From Tetraselmis striata (lineage: Eukaryota; Chlorophyta; Chlorodendrophyceae; Chlorodendrales; Chlorodendraceae), in NCBI GenBank assembly GCA_006384855.1, contig VCJN01003481.1, forward strand, positions 1 to 64,000: DNA of 64,000 nucleotides. The letters are read 5' to 3'. The notes below the pieces were generated by a model. It did not search any database, had not been told where the DNA came from, and was given only the letters and a program-made list of their open reading frames with translations. Position numbers and translations under genes: made by a program. Position 1 is the first letter of the stretch. Every line of letters starts with the position of its first letter. Positions 1 to 9,873 of this stretch are shown piece by piece.

Positions 1-428
1 CGCCGAGTCCGGCGCTTGCTGCCGCGGGGTTGCGCACGCATGCACGCACGGTAATACGCCGCCGACGCCGCCACGCTTACTTCCACCACCTTCGCCAGCC
101 GCAGCTTCGCACGCCTTTCCGCCGACATACGAAACGCACGAATCCCCCCCCGTCCCCGCGTCATGTATATTATATTCGAGGCGACTATGCGGGGCGCAGC
201 ACACGCCGCGGCGTGGGTCGGCGGAGCGACAGGCGGCGGGAGCCCTAATGGCCGGGCAGTATCCACACCCACACAGGCACCGCCGCTCACCTCCGACGCG
301 GATGAACCGCCTCCCAAAGGAAACATGCCGGTTGGTGGTAAGCCCAGCAGGCGTGTGTGGGGTGCCGGCGCCGGTACTGGTGCGACGGAGCTGTCGCGTC
401 CGGAACCGCACCGCATGTGGAGCAACAC

Positions 429-1058
429 ATGGCGGTGCCGGCCCCACCTATGTCTAGGGCCACCTCCTCACAACACCCCGCCACGACGGCGTCGGCCACC
501 GCCGACGGCGCCGTTGCGGGGGGGGACGCCCTGCCAGGCGACGATGATGCGCCTGGTGCGCCGCGTCAGGAGGCGGAGGAGGCCGTGGTCGAGGCGACTG
601 ATCGGGCTGAGGGGGTTGTCGAGGCGAGCGAGGCTGCGCTCGCGCCACCCGCCCCGCAGCCACCTGCGGGACATGCCGACTTGCTCGTCGCCATGTTGAC
701 CGGAGCACTACGAGCAGTGGCGGGAGGCGGCCACATGCACTATCATGTGCGTGTCCTGGCCGGACGCCCGTCATGCGTGGACTGCGGCCAACGGACGGAC
801 TGGGAGTGTTGCTGCGACGGCACCCCGGCTTTGTGCGGCCCCAAGTACCCATGCATGGCGACCCATCAGCGGGCAGTCCCCTGCCCGACCACGGCCACGA
901 AGAGGGCGGAGTTCCGCCATGTCAGGGACGCGTTCCACGACGCGACTCGCGCCGCCGTGTGTGAGGCTTCCGAGAAGGCACGCGCGGCTGGTAGGGTGCG
1001 CAGGGTGAGGCGGCGGACGGCCCAGGAGCTGAAGGAGAGCGAGACATGCCGTCAGTGA
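429..1058 (+). CDS. Cys-rich ORF, possible C-terminal part of a DNA transposase
   Basis: This is a 209-residue ORF from the ATG at 429. The first half is low-complexity (Ala, Pro, Glu). The second half holds a compact Cys/His cluster (CVDCGQRTDWECCC followed by a C, a C and a His), then a basic tail rich in Arg. The order CxxC, CxC, C, C, H and a basic end resembles the zinc-ribbon tail of piggyBac-type transposases, but no catalytic DDE part lies in the window. The body of such an element could lie left of position 1. The assignment to a transposase is inference; the Cys cluster itself is seen. It could instead be a stray host exon. Confidence 0.3.
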   Translation: MAVPAPPMSRATSSQHPATTASATADGAVAGGDALPGDDDAPGAPRQEAEEAVVEATDRAEGVVEASEAALAPPAPQPPAGHADLLVAMLTGALRAVAGGGHMHYHVRVLAGRPSCVDCGQRTDWECCCDGTPALCGPKYPCMATHQRAVPCPTTATKRAEFRHVRDAFHDATRAAVCEASEKARAAGRVRRVRRRTAQELKESETCRQ

Positions 1059-1102
1059 GGTCGGGCGCAATGTCATTGGGTGGGGCACACGGACGTGTAA
1101 CA

Positions 1103-1413
1103 CTTGCACTTTGCGCGTACTGCTGGGTTACATCCAGGCTGCGTCACACTATGCAACCGGAAAGCTTGCGTTGCTACTGCAAACAATGCGACGCCTCACT
1201 CTGTAGCAACCGCTGCCGCGCCTATCCCACAGCCGCTGCCCCCCCCCCCCCCCCCCCCCCCCCGCGCGGGATCCCCGCCATCAGCAGCTTGCACTTGCAC
1301 TTTGCGCGTACTGCTGGGTTACATCCAGGCGGCGTCACACCGGAAAGGCTGCGTTGCTACTGCAAACGATGCTACGCCTCACTCGGTAGCAACCGCTGCC
1401 CCGCCCATCCCAC
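1103..1413. repeat. Duplicated about 125-bp segment around a poly-C tract
   Basis: Positions 1101-1230 and 1292-1413 are two copies of the same sequence, each starting CACTTGCACTTTGCGCGTAC and ending at ATCCCAC. They differ by scattered substitutions and a short deletion. A run of about 24 C and a short GC-rich spacer separate them. No coding sense was found in either copy. Confidence 0.75.
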
Positions 1414-2010
1414 TCGGGATGCTGAGAGCAGCTAAAGGGCACCGGGGGCGGGGCAAGAGGGAGCAGAGCCAATGATTGTGGAAGAGCAGGGACCCGCTTG
1501 CATGCCATCGTATTACATCTTGCACAATATCTGTTGCTGCACTCATATCTCACATCACTAGCTTAGCTATAGTGATTCCCCCCCCCCCCCCCCCCCACAC
1601 CGCGTACGCACAAGCCTGGGTATACGCATCAACTGCCCGCCGGGATGAGAAACTGGTATTGGTAGTGTGTCTGTGGGGTGGAGGGGGGGGGGGGCAAAAG
1701 AGCTGCCAATTGCTGCCAAGCTGGTGCGTTACATTGGGGCAGGCGCTGGGCAGACAATTGGGGCTCGCTTCAGAGCATTGTCTAGTGCCTATGCGGCTGC
1801 GCCGCCTCCGCCGCATGCAGACTCTGCGGGCTCACCAGCACCGCCACCTCAGTCATGCGGCCCTGCATCCCGCAGCCCGCCGCCGTCAGCCAGATCAGAG
1901 GTATCCAGAAGCCAGTGCTGGGGTTGTTGCGGCATGACCGCATAGTTTTCAGCGGCTGCCGTCCACAGCTTGTAATGCATCCCTTTCCGCCGATTCCGCT
2001 GTATGCGCTG

Positions 2011-2834
2011 TCTTGGCGCCGCGCTGCCCCGGCCGCCGCGCCTTGGCGCCGCGCTGCCCCGGCCGCCGCGCCTTGGCGCCGCGCTGCCCCGGCCGCCGCG
2101 CCTTGGCGCCGCGCTGCCCCGGCCGCCGCGCCTTGGCGCCGCGCTGCCCCGGCCGCCGCGCCTTGGCGCCGCGCTGCCCCGGCCGCCGCGCCTTGGCGCC
2201 GCGCTGCCCCGGCCGCCGCGCCTTGGCGCCGCGATGCCCCGGCCGCCGCGCCTTGGCGCCGCGCTGCCCCGGCCGCCGCGCCTTGGCGCCGCGCTGCCCC
2301 GGCCGCCGCGCCTTGGCGCCGCGCTGCCCCGGCCGCCGCGCCTTGGCGCCGCGCTGCCCCGGCCGCCGCGCCTTGGCGCCGCGCTGCCCCGGCCGCCGCG
2401 CCTTGGCGCCGCGCTGCCCCGGCCGCCGCGCCTTGGCGCCGCGCTGCCCCGGCCGCCGCGCCTTGGCGCCGCGCTGCCCCGGCCGCCGCGCCTTGGCGCC
2501 GCGCTGCCCCGGCCGCCGCGCCTTGGCGCCGCGCTGCCCCGGCCGCCGCGCCTTGGCGCCGCGCTGCCCCGGCCGCCGCGCCTTGGCGCCGCGCTGCCCC
2601 GGCCGCCGCGCCTTGGCGCCGCGCTGCCCCGGCCGCCGCGCCTTGGCGCCGCGCTGCCCCGGCCGCCGCGCCTTGGCGCCGCGCTGCCCCGGCCGCCGCG
2701 CCTTGGCGCCGCGCTGCCCCGGCCGCCGCGCCTTGGCGCCGCGCTGCCCCGGCCGCCGCGCCTTGGCGCCGCGCTGCCCCGGCCGCCGCGCCTTGGCGCC
2801 GCGCTGCCCCGGCCGCCGCGCCTTGGCGCCGCGC
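2011..2834. repeat. 30-bp minisatellite, about 27 copies
   Basis: The unit CTTGGCGCCGCGCTGCCCCG plus GCCGCCGCGC is repeated head to tail about 27 times from 2011, with a partial last unit ending near 2834. The first unit begins with T instead of C, and one unit (2221-2250) carries a C-to-A change in GCGATGCC. The rest look identical. Because the unit is a multiple of three, several frames stay open on both strands. The minus frame gives a ten-residue AARRQGAAAG repeat and a plus frame gives WRRAAPAAAP. Open frames here are a consequence of the repeat and are not evidence of a gene. Confidence 0.95.
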
Positions 2835-2905
2835 GGGGTATTGAGTCCTCCCCTCCCTAGTGAGCGCGTCCACCTGCGCCTTGCGCTCGGGCCCGTCCTC
2901 CTCCG

Positions 2906-3618
2906 TCACCACATTCTGCAACCCCCACCGCGTGACGAACCACGCAGCTCCTTGCATGCGCTTGTACATGTGCCCAAGCACCGCCTGGGGACGCGAAGCT
3001 CCTTCTCGGTCATGATCGCCTTCACCCGGGCCTCCTCGAGCAGCGGACCGGCGTTAAGAATGGAAAACGTTTCCATGTGGTGCAAGCAGTCCTCCATGAC
3101 CCAGCCGAACTGCACCGTCACCTTGCCTGACCCTGCAGTCATGGAGGGGAATGCCGTCACGCCCACGCCCACGCCCACGCCCACGCCCACGCCCGGGGGG
3201 GGGGGGGGGGGGGTTACCTTTCGATTCTTGGACACTGCAAACGAAGGGCGCAACCGTCCATACCGTCTTCGCCAACGGGGTCCTCCCCCACGCCCATCAC
3301 ATCGTCCACCTTCGAGCCGCCGTCGTCCGAGACCGGCGCCGGCGGGCCGTTTCCGACGGCTGCAGCTACTCCTGCTGCCGCGCTTGTTGCTGCTGTTGCT
3401 GTTGCTGCTGCTGCCGCCCCTGCTGCTGCTGCTTGTGATAAGGCGGCCTTGCGGCGCAACTTAGCCGCACGCTTCAACGAGTGGCTACAGTTCGGGTATT
3501 TCCGGAAGTGCCGCTCTCGCGCCGTCCTTTCACTACTACCCGTCACGATGCCGTGGCAGTGCTTGCATGTGTACACGCCATCCTTCGACACACTCGCTAT
3601 CCATCCCTTTGCCGGCAT
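2906..3618 (-). pseudogene. BED-type zinc finger protein, probable hAT-like transposase relic
   Basis: Reading the minus strand from ATG 3618, the peptide begins MPAKGWIASVSKDGVYTCKH. It has a finger of the form CxxC...H.....CxH (CKHC, then HFRKYPNCSH) followed by basic and Ala-rich stretches, as in the BED domain that opens many hAT transposases. A poly-G/C run near 3196-3213 then interrupts the frame. Coding-like sequence resumes at 3150-2906 (FGWVMEDCLHHMETF, ILNAGPLLEEARVKAIM) and continues in another frame (HMYKRMQGAAWFVTRWGLQN) up to the minisatellite. The frame changes could be introns or decay. No conserved hAT C-terminal dimerisation motif is visible, so the family call is tentative. 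Confidence 0.4.
3196..3213. repeat. CCCACG repeat followed by a poly-G run
   Basis: From about 3158 the hexamer CCCACG is repeated, then about 18 G follow. It interrupts the minus-strand zinc-finger frame described above. A second, longer G-rich run lies at about 3636-3665. Confidence 0.8.
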
Positions 3619-4228
3619 GCCTGCTGCCGCGCGCGGGGGGCGGGGGGGGGGGGGGGGGGGGGGGGTTGAGAGTTGGGGTGGATGTAACCCACCACCGGCA
3701 GGCAACACAGATGCGAGTGCGCGGCTGTCCGCGCTTGATTCAACGGTGAGCGGCGGTGACCGTGAGGCGACCCCGTACTTCATGCGCGTGCTGAGGCGTT
3801 ACACAATCATCAGCAGTTAGGGCGGCTGCATTAAAACGCGCACCTACGAACACCACCTACCGCCTACCACCTACCGTACCACCTACATCCGCCCACACCT
3901 CCGCCCGTCGTGCCGCACATCGCGGCACACCGCGGGGTCAGCGGTCAGCGATGTGCGGTCAGCGATGTGCGGCGATGTGCAATGAGTGCGTACATCCGCA
4001 TGTACTTAGCCCGGGTGCTCCGCGTCGGCGGGCGACACGCGAGCCCGCGTGCGCATATCAATTTGATGAAATTATGGAAACGAGAAATTCATATAGTACT
4101 TTACAGGTCGCGCGCGATAGTCGTCGCTACTGGGTATGAAATCCACGTCCCTCGTCCGTCCCGTATCGTCCCCGTATGTCGTCGTTCGTCACCAGTAGGG
4201 CACATTTACGTCACATCTGAATCTCACA

Positions 4229-4504
4229 GTGTACTCGTTCACACACAGGAACTTGAAGATGATCCTCATTGACAACCAGAAGACGCAAATCGCTGGGATG
4301 AAGTCCAGGATGACCTCATGGTTCAAAGAGAAGCCATGGGACGAGACTCAAAGACTGCGTCCAAGTGACTTCGAGAAGTGGCCGGGTCTACCCCTTCCAA
4401 TGACCGAGTTAGAGGAGCGGGAAGAGCGTGCAGCGGCGGAGAAGAGGAGGCAAAAGGCGGCAGAGCGCCGAGGGGATTATGTGATCGAAGATGATGATAT
4501 GTAG
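4229..4504 (+). CDS. Small hypothetical ORF with charged C-terminus
   Basis: This is a 91-residue ORF; an internal ATG at 4259 is an alternative start. The C-terminal half is highly charged (Glu/Arg/Lys, helix-like) and ends in an acidic IEDDDM. It contains a Trp-Phe-Lys-Glu-Lys segment and no recognisable domain. It lies in a repeat-rich stretch with no flanking splice signals that I can defend. It may be a small gene or a fragment of a mobile-element protein. Confidence 0.2.
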   Translation: MYSFTHRNLKMILIDNQKTQIAGMKSRMTSWFKEKPWDETQRLRPSDFEKWPGLPLPMTELEEREERAAAEKRRQKAAERRGDYVIEDDDM

Positions 4505-4532
4505 TACAATTCCGCAAAATTAGCCGCTCATA

Positions 4533-4740
4533 TGTTTTGTCCCGGCTTTGACAGAGTTTCAGCCCCGGACGGCACAAACTGCTTGTAGCCATCACGGCCC
4601 CCGCACTTCTTTTTGTCCCAGTTTGGACAGAGTTTCAGCCCCCGATGGCGCAAACTTCTTGTAACCATCCCGTTTCCTTCACTCTTTTGATTTGTCCCTG
4701 CTTGGACGGAATTGGTTTCCCCGACTTGGCACAAAATGAA
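4533..4740. repeat. Degenerate about 77-bp tandem repeat, 2.5 copies
   Basis: Three successive segments begin TTTTGTCCC, continue with TTTGACAGAGTTTCAGCCCC and include ACAAACT(G/T)CTTGTA. They start near 4533, 4610 and 4689. The third copy is shorter and more diverged. No coding sense was seen. Confidence 0.65.
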
Positions 4741-5839
4741 CCAACCGGCATTCATATTAGCTTTCAATCCCACAGCTGCCCCCAAACCCTAATCTAGACC
4801 TAACCACAATGCACCGCGTGCCTCGGGGCAAAATAGGTTACATTACTGTTTGTCCCACATTGTTTCGTAGGTCGGGAGCGTTCCGCTGTTTTCGCGCGTG
4901 CGGGGTCGACGCAAACGTCGGGTAGCCGGTGCGGCGGATGGTGAGGGCGGGGCAGTCGGTTCGGGCGAAGACGGCGGGGCAGGCAGCACTACGGGTTGCG
5001 ATGCGGTGGTGGTCTTCAACTGCGTGAAGGGGGGGGGGGGCGTTATGGCAAGCGTCGGTTAAGATTGCCATGGCAAACTGGAATCCGCACACTCGCAGGC
5101 ACTCACCGACAGTAAGCGGGCTTACTCCACCGAGCGTCGTTAGATGAGTGTCTGAGGTGTTGTACTTTGAAGTGGCGGCTATTCCTGGCGAGGTGACTTT
5201 TGCACACACGGCGCTGGACCGTAAGGTGTCCGCTCGGATTATCGCATACATGGGAGACGCTCTTCTTGCCGCATGATCTCGCTTTGCCGCCAGGCATCGC
5301 GACGAGGGTGCGCTGAGGGGGGCGGCTGTGGGATATAGCGAGTGGTCAGATTATTATGGGCGAGAGCGGCGGATGATAAGCATGTCAGACGAGGGATGAT
5401 AAAGGTAGTCGCTCCGCCGCCGCGTGCGCATCAGCAGCGTCAGGCCCGCCGCGCGGTTATTACGCGCCATGGCGAAGTGCGCTTGCGTGGGCCGGCCGGA
5501 GGGGCATCACGTACCGTTTCACGTACGGGTACTGCTGTGGCGTTGAGACCTCGCGACGAGGTATTGGTGGCATGCATGGATAAGCGCGGATAAGCGCGGA
5601 TAAGCTCAAGTTAAGCGGGAGTAGTCGTCAGGGTATACGAAATACGGTACTAGAACAGTAAAAATGAGTACAAATACAGTAGAAGTACCGTATTAAGCGC
5701 GGTTAAGCGGACCCCGTTTCGACGAGTGGCCATGAGGAAACGAAACCCCAACTAATCGCCACTGGTATTGAACAAAACAGGTCACCACGAACACTCGTCG
5801 GTATCATGTACACGAGTACCGTACGAGTATCCGGGGCGA
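4741..5839. other. Intergenic stretch without a supported gene
   Basis: This stretch holds short ORFs on both strands without recognisable domains and a poly-G run near 5030. It also holds a GATAAGCGCG direct repeat at 5579-5605 and a dispersed repeat at 5693-5765 that recurs at 56298-56360. I see no gene that can be defended. Confidence 0.5.
5693..5765. repeat. Dispersed repeat copy 1 (related copy at 56298)
   Basis: The sequence starts TAAGCGCGGTTAAGCGGACC and runs on through GTTTCGACGAGTGGC to the CGCCACTGG region. It matches 56298-56360 with substitutions and small indels over about 65 bp. It is probably the end of an uncharacterised transposable element family. Confidence 0.6.
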
Positions 5840-5982
5840 CTGACTACTTGGCTCCGTGGCCTCGTGCTCGACCTTGGTTTCAGGCTTATGTCTCTCTTTT
5901 GCTGGAAACCTTTCATAGTTGCTGTTAGTTCTGATGCTTGTAGTGCGCATTTGTGAAAGCCATGATGTAATAATAATTTTTT
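5840..5982 (+). mobile_element. 5'-truncated retroposon end with 14-bp target duplication
   Basis: The 14-bp sequence AGTATCCGGGGCGA occurs at 5826-5839 and again at 5983-5996, flanking a 143-bp insert. The insert ends GTGAAAGCCATGATGTAATA followed by ATAATTTTTT. Nearly the same 3' end (GTAGTGCGC, TGTGAAAGCC, TGATGTAATA) terminates the small insertion at 45553-45608. A variable 5' end, a shared 3' end with a TAA-rich tail and a long target duplication are the marks of a 5'-truncated LINE or SINE insertion. Confidence 0.8.
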
Positions 5983-6001
5983 AGTATCCGGGGCGAAAGG
6001 T

Positions 6002-6180
6002 TGGTTACATGTGCTAGATGCAAAATTCCAGAAATCCATACAGAAATCCAGAAGAAAATCCAGCTACAGGCCACCAGAGGCGGGAACCGCCATAGCAACC
6101 ACCGACCAGGCATCGCCAGCCGCCAGCCGCCGCCCCACGCAGTAGGGACGCTCCACCAGAACGGGGCGCCGGATCCCTAA
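6002..6180 (-). mobile_element. Second short retroposon-like insertion with 16-bp target duplication
   Basis: The 16-mer ATCCGGGGCGAAAGGT lies at 5986-6001 and again, exactly, at 6181-6196, flanking 179 bp. Read on the minus strand the insert ends TAGCACATGTAACCA, which resembles the TGTAA-type tails of algal non-LTR elements. Its left target duplication overlaps the right target duplication of the insertion at 5840-5982, so two insertions used nearly the same target site. Confidence 0.75.
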
Positions 6181-6891
6181 ATCCGGGGCGAAAGGTCAAA
6201 TGTGCCTTTACCATTGGACAGTACCAAAATACTGTCAAAGCAGTGGGATCGCCTGCGCGGCGGGTGATGGCGGGATGTCTTTTTATGTTCCTTTTTGGTT
6301 AATATAGGGAGAGCGTCAGGAGAAAGCACGGAAAGTACGGGGGAAGGAAAAAGCCTACTTTTTCCTACATTTAAAGCCTACTGTCTTTTAAACGTCGACT
6401 TTGCGGAGCATGCTGCGCGCGCTGCACCCGTTACGAGTCTACAACGTACAATCTCATCAGTACAACCGCCGAGTCGAACCGACGGCGGGACATTGCACCG
6501 TTAGATGAAGTCCAGCGGGGTTCAAAGGATATACATCCACGGCTTTCACTATGCAATGGCGATTGGAAAGATCGTATCCAGTCCTAGTTAGGCAAAGCTT
6601 GATCATTCGGATATCTCATCGCGTTTTATATAGAGCGCGCCGCCGGTCGATGTGGACGAGGGGCGGGCAACATGAAATTTTCTGGTGAAATGTATCCGTC
6701 GTGCATCCGGTTGCAGACGTCTTATCAAAGGGAAGTGCAAATTACACACGAGGGTGCGGGCGGTTGTGTCAGCAGAAGGCGCCGGCACCAAACCCAACTA
6801 TGCGACGCGGCCTGAGTGCACAGCTCCACTCTCGGCCTCTCATCACCCTCGATCGCCCCGCTCCATACCGTTCAACCCCCGCTCCGCAACA
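6181..6891. other. GSA upstream region with possible TATA-like box
   Basis: This is the intergenic and 5'-untranslated region of the aminomutase gene. A TTTATATA sequence at 6625-6632 lies about 260 bp upstream of the chosen start codon and could act as a TATA-like element; this is inference. Nothing else recognisable was seen apart from short ORFs. Confidence 0.3.
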
Positions 6892-9646
6892 ATGGCCGCC
6901 ATCCGTGCCACCTTTCTTACCGGCACCAGCCTCGCTGGCAGCCAGGCCAAGCCCCAGCGGCAGCAGAGGCGTACGTCCCTGCGCGTGCGCGCCGCGGTAG
7001 AGACGTCCCTCAACACCACAAAGAGCGACCAGGCAAGCCTCCTGCCCCCGCCTCCGCCTGTCCCATCCCCGCCCTCCCCGTCGCAGCGTCCTTAGGCTAC
7101 CTTCGAAACCCTCACTGCGCCAACCAAGCAGCCCCAACAGCATCACAACGCCGAATCTATCGAAACAACCACGCTACGTGGTTGACTGCGCCGGCCAATT
7201 TGCTCAGCCCTCTCTAGCCCGCTTCTCGCTCTCGACAGTCTCGGCTCGGCAGGTCGACGTGTTCAGTGCTTGCTGGTCGAGCGCCTGCGCCCCCGCCTAA
7301 GCCACTGCTATGCCACCGTGTCGATTGCCCCTGGCCCGCGTCGCTGTCGACAACTTTGGTTGTTCGCTCCCCGCCCCCCCCACCCCCACATCCGCCTGAC
7401 GCAACTTCCCGACTGCTTGTGGCATCGCTCCCGCCTCTGCAGATCTTCCTGGCCGCTCAGGACATCCTGCCAGGTGGCGTGAACTCTCCCGTGCGCGCCT
7501 TCAAGTCAGTGGGCGGCAACCCCATCGTGTTTGACAAGGTCAAGGGACCGTATGCCTTTGACGTGGACGGCAACAAGTACATCGACTACGTCGGCACCTG
7601 GGGCCCTGCTATCTGCGGCCACTCCCGCGACGAGGTCAACGAGGCCCTGATTGCCCAGATCGCGAAGGGCACCAGCTTCGGTGCTCCCTGCGAGCTGGAG
7701 GTGTGAAGTGCTCCCCCCCCCCCCCCCCCCCCCCCCCTCTTCTTCCTTTGTGGCCTGAACATGCGAATTTGTTTTGCCCACTGCTACTTTTGATTTGCTG
7801 TTACTTGTCTGTACCTGCCAAGCCATACCAGCTCCCGGTCGCTGACAGGTGTTTGTGCTGCTTGCGCAGAACATCCTGGGCCAGATGGTTATCGACCGTG
7901 TGCCTTCTGTGGAGATGGTGCGCTTTGTGAACTCTGGCACGGAGGCCTGCCTGTCTGTGCTGCGTCTCATGCGCGCCTACACCAAGCGCGAGAAGGTGCC
8001 CCCCCCTTCACTATTTTTTGCTGTTGTATCTATATGATTACCCCCCACCATCCCCATCACGTGATGCTTGTTTGCAAAAACGGAGACACAAGCTAAGAAA
8101 TGCTTCTTACATGCAGCTTTGTGTAGAATTCCTCAGCCAATTCCGGTTTGCTTAATGGTTCCGTCCTTTTGTGTTGCCCTCCAGATCATCAAGTTCGTCG
8201 GCTGCTACCACGGCCATGCCGACTCCTTCCTGGTGCAGGCTGGCTCCGGCGTGGCCACCCTCGGCCTGCCCGACTGCCCCGGCGTCCCCCAGGGCTCTAC
8301 CGGTAAGCCGCGCAGTCCCCCAACGCCGCCGTCTGATAACTGCAGGCGTACCGTTGTACCGGTGTACCTGTCGGAAGTCCATTGGCAATATTACGTGCCA
8401 AATAGTAAATGGCATGGCCAATTGCAAGATGGTGGGTTGCTGCATAAACTGTTTCAGTTTTGTCCTGCATATACTGCTGGCTCGCAAGTCGCAAAACTAG
8501 TCATGTCGTCAGGTTGTGGTTTGCCCTCCTCATGAATCAGTGACTCTACACTGAGGAAGCATTGATATCCACATGTATATCTGAATAAGTGCAGTCGCAA
8601 TGGGTCAGCACATGGCCCAGGTGAAATGTCGCGCCTGGAGTAGCTGATCTGACCTATATCCCCCCCCCCCCCCCCTGGTCTGTCGCATGCAGCCGGCACC
8701 CTGTGCGCCACCTACAACAACCTTGAGAGCGTGAAGGCGCTGTTTGAGGCCAACAAGGGCGAGATTGCCGGCGTGATCCTGGAGCCCGTTGTCGGCAACT
8801 CCGGCTTTATCGCCCCTACCCAGGAGTTCCTGCAGGGTCTGCGTGACATGACCAAGGAGGAGGGCGCCCTGCTGTGCTTCGACGAGGTTATGACCGGCTT
8901 CCGCATCTCCAAGGGCTGCGCCCAGGAGCACTTCGGAGTGACCCCCGACCTGACTACCATGGGCAAGGTCATCGGCGGTGGCCTCCCGGTTGGCGCGTAC
9001 GGCGGCCGCCGCGACATCATGGAGATGGTTGCGCCCGCGGGCCCCATGTACCAGGCCGGCACCCTGTCCGGAAACCCCCTGGCCATGACCGCTGGTGCGC
9101 TCCTTTAGCCATGCCTGCACTCTCTACTGCAAGATGGACAAGCGGTAGCTGTGTTCACTGGTTGAAATGATGAAAATTGTCGGGGCCGGTTGTGATTGAC
9201 TGTGGGAGGGGTTTATACATATTTCATTGGCGGATGTAAACATGGCGCATGAATGTCGCGACTTACATGGTTGATGTATCCCCCTGGCAGGCATTAAGAC
9301 CCTGGAGATCCTGAGCGAGCCCGGTGCCTACGAGTACCTGGACAAGATCACCAAGCCCCTGATCGAGGGCATCCTGGAGGCTGGCCGGGAGGCTGGGCAC
9401 GCCGTGTGCGGCGGCTCCATCAGCGGCATGTTCGGCTTCTTCTTCTGCGAGGGCCCCGTGACGTGCTTTGAGGAGGCCACCGCGTCTGACACCGAGAAGT
9501 TTGGCAGGTGGCACCGCGGTATGCTGGAGCAGGGTGTGTACCTCGCGCCCTCCCAGTACGAGGCTGGCTTCACCTCTCTGCAGCACACTGAGGCTGACAT
9601 TGAGCGGACCATCGAGGCCGCCCGCACTGTCATGAAGTCCCTGTAA
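6892..9646 (+). CDS. GSA: Glutamate-1-semialdehyde 2,1-aminomutase, chloroplast precursor
   Basis: This PLP enzyme converts glutamate-1-semialdehyde to 5-aminolevulinate in the plastid, the committed step to chlorophyll and heme. Six exons join in phase: 6892-7032, 7443-7700, 7870-7995, 8185-8302, 8693-9094 and 9291-9646. They give 466 aa, close to the usual length of algal precursors. Residues 1 to about 35 form an Arg/Ser-rich transit peptide ending near VRAA. Family motifs follow: [45 protein letters not shown] (Asp278) and [16 protein letters not shown] with the PLP lysine Lys306. The start was chosen for its CAACAATGGCC context and the transit peptide. Intron 1 appears to use a GC donor (CAG|GCAAGC); the others are GT-AG. 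Introns 2 and 4 contain poly-C tracts. No frameshift or missing catalytic residue was seen. Confidence 0.97.
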
Positions 9647-9868
9647 GCGGCGCACGTTCCATAGCTTTCTTTTGCATATAGCAGGTAGGGCGTGCCGCAG
9701 GGTAGGAGGTGGCAAGGGGCCACTATCTGGTCGCGGCGTTCCCCAAACAGTGGGTCCCCGCATCCGCCGGCAAATGGATGCTGCAGCCCCATAACAGGCA
9801 CATATAGTCTTTGCCAGCGCGTTTGGGGGGGGGCTTACCTTTAGACACCCTTAGACACCCGTGGAATT

Positions 9869-9873
9869 GTAAC
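9869..9873 (+). terminator. TGTAA 3'-end signal downstream of GSA
   Basis: TGTAA, the usual polyadenylation signal of chlamydomonadalean nuclear genes, occurs about 220 bp after the GSA stop codon. It is the first good match downstream on the plus strand. Its use is inferred. Confidence 0.45.

Noticed and set aside
1782..2981. Long minus frame with an AARRQGAAAG decapeptide repeat, and a plus frame with WRRAAPAAAP
   Set aside because: The unit length is a multiple of three and GC-rich, so most frames stay open over the whole array. Flanking residues show no protein family.
4838..5297. Overlapping minus-strand frames of 64-137 residues
   Set aside because: They are Cys/His- and Thr-rich but have no coherent domain and no splice support.
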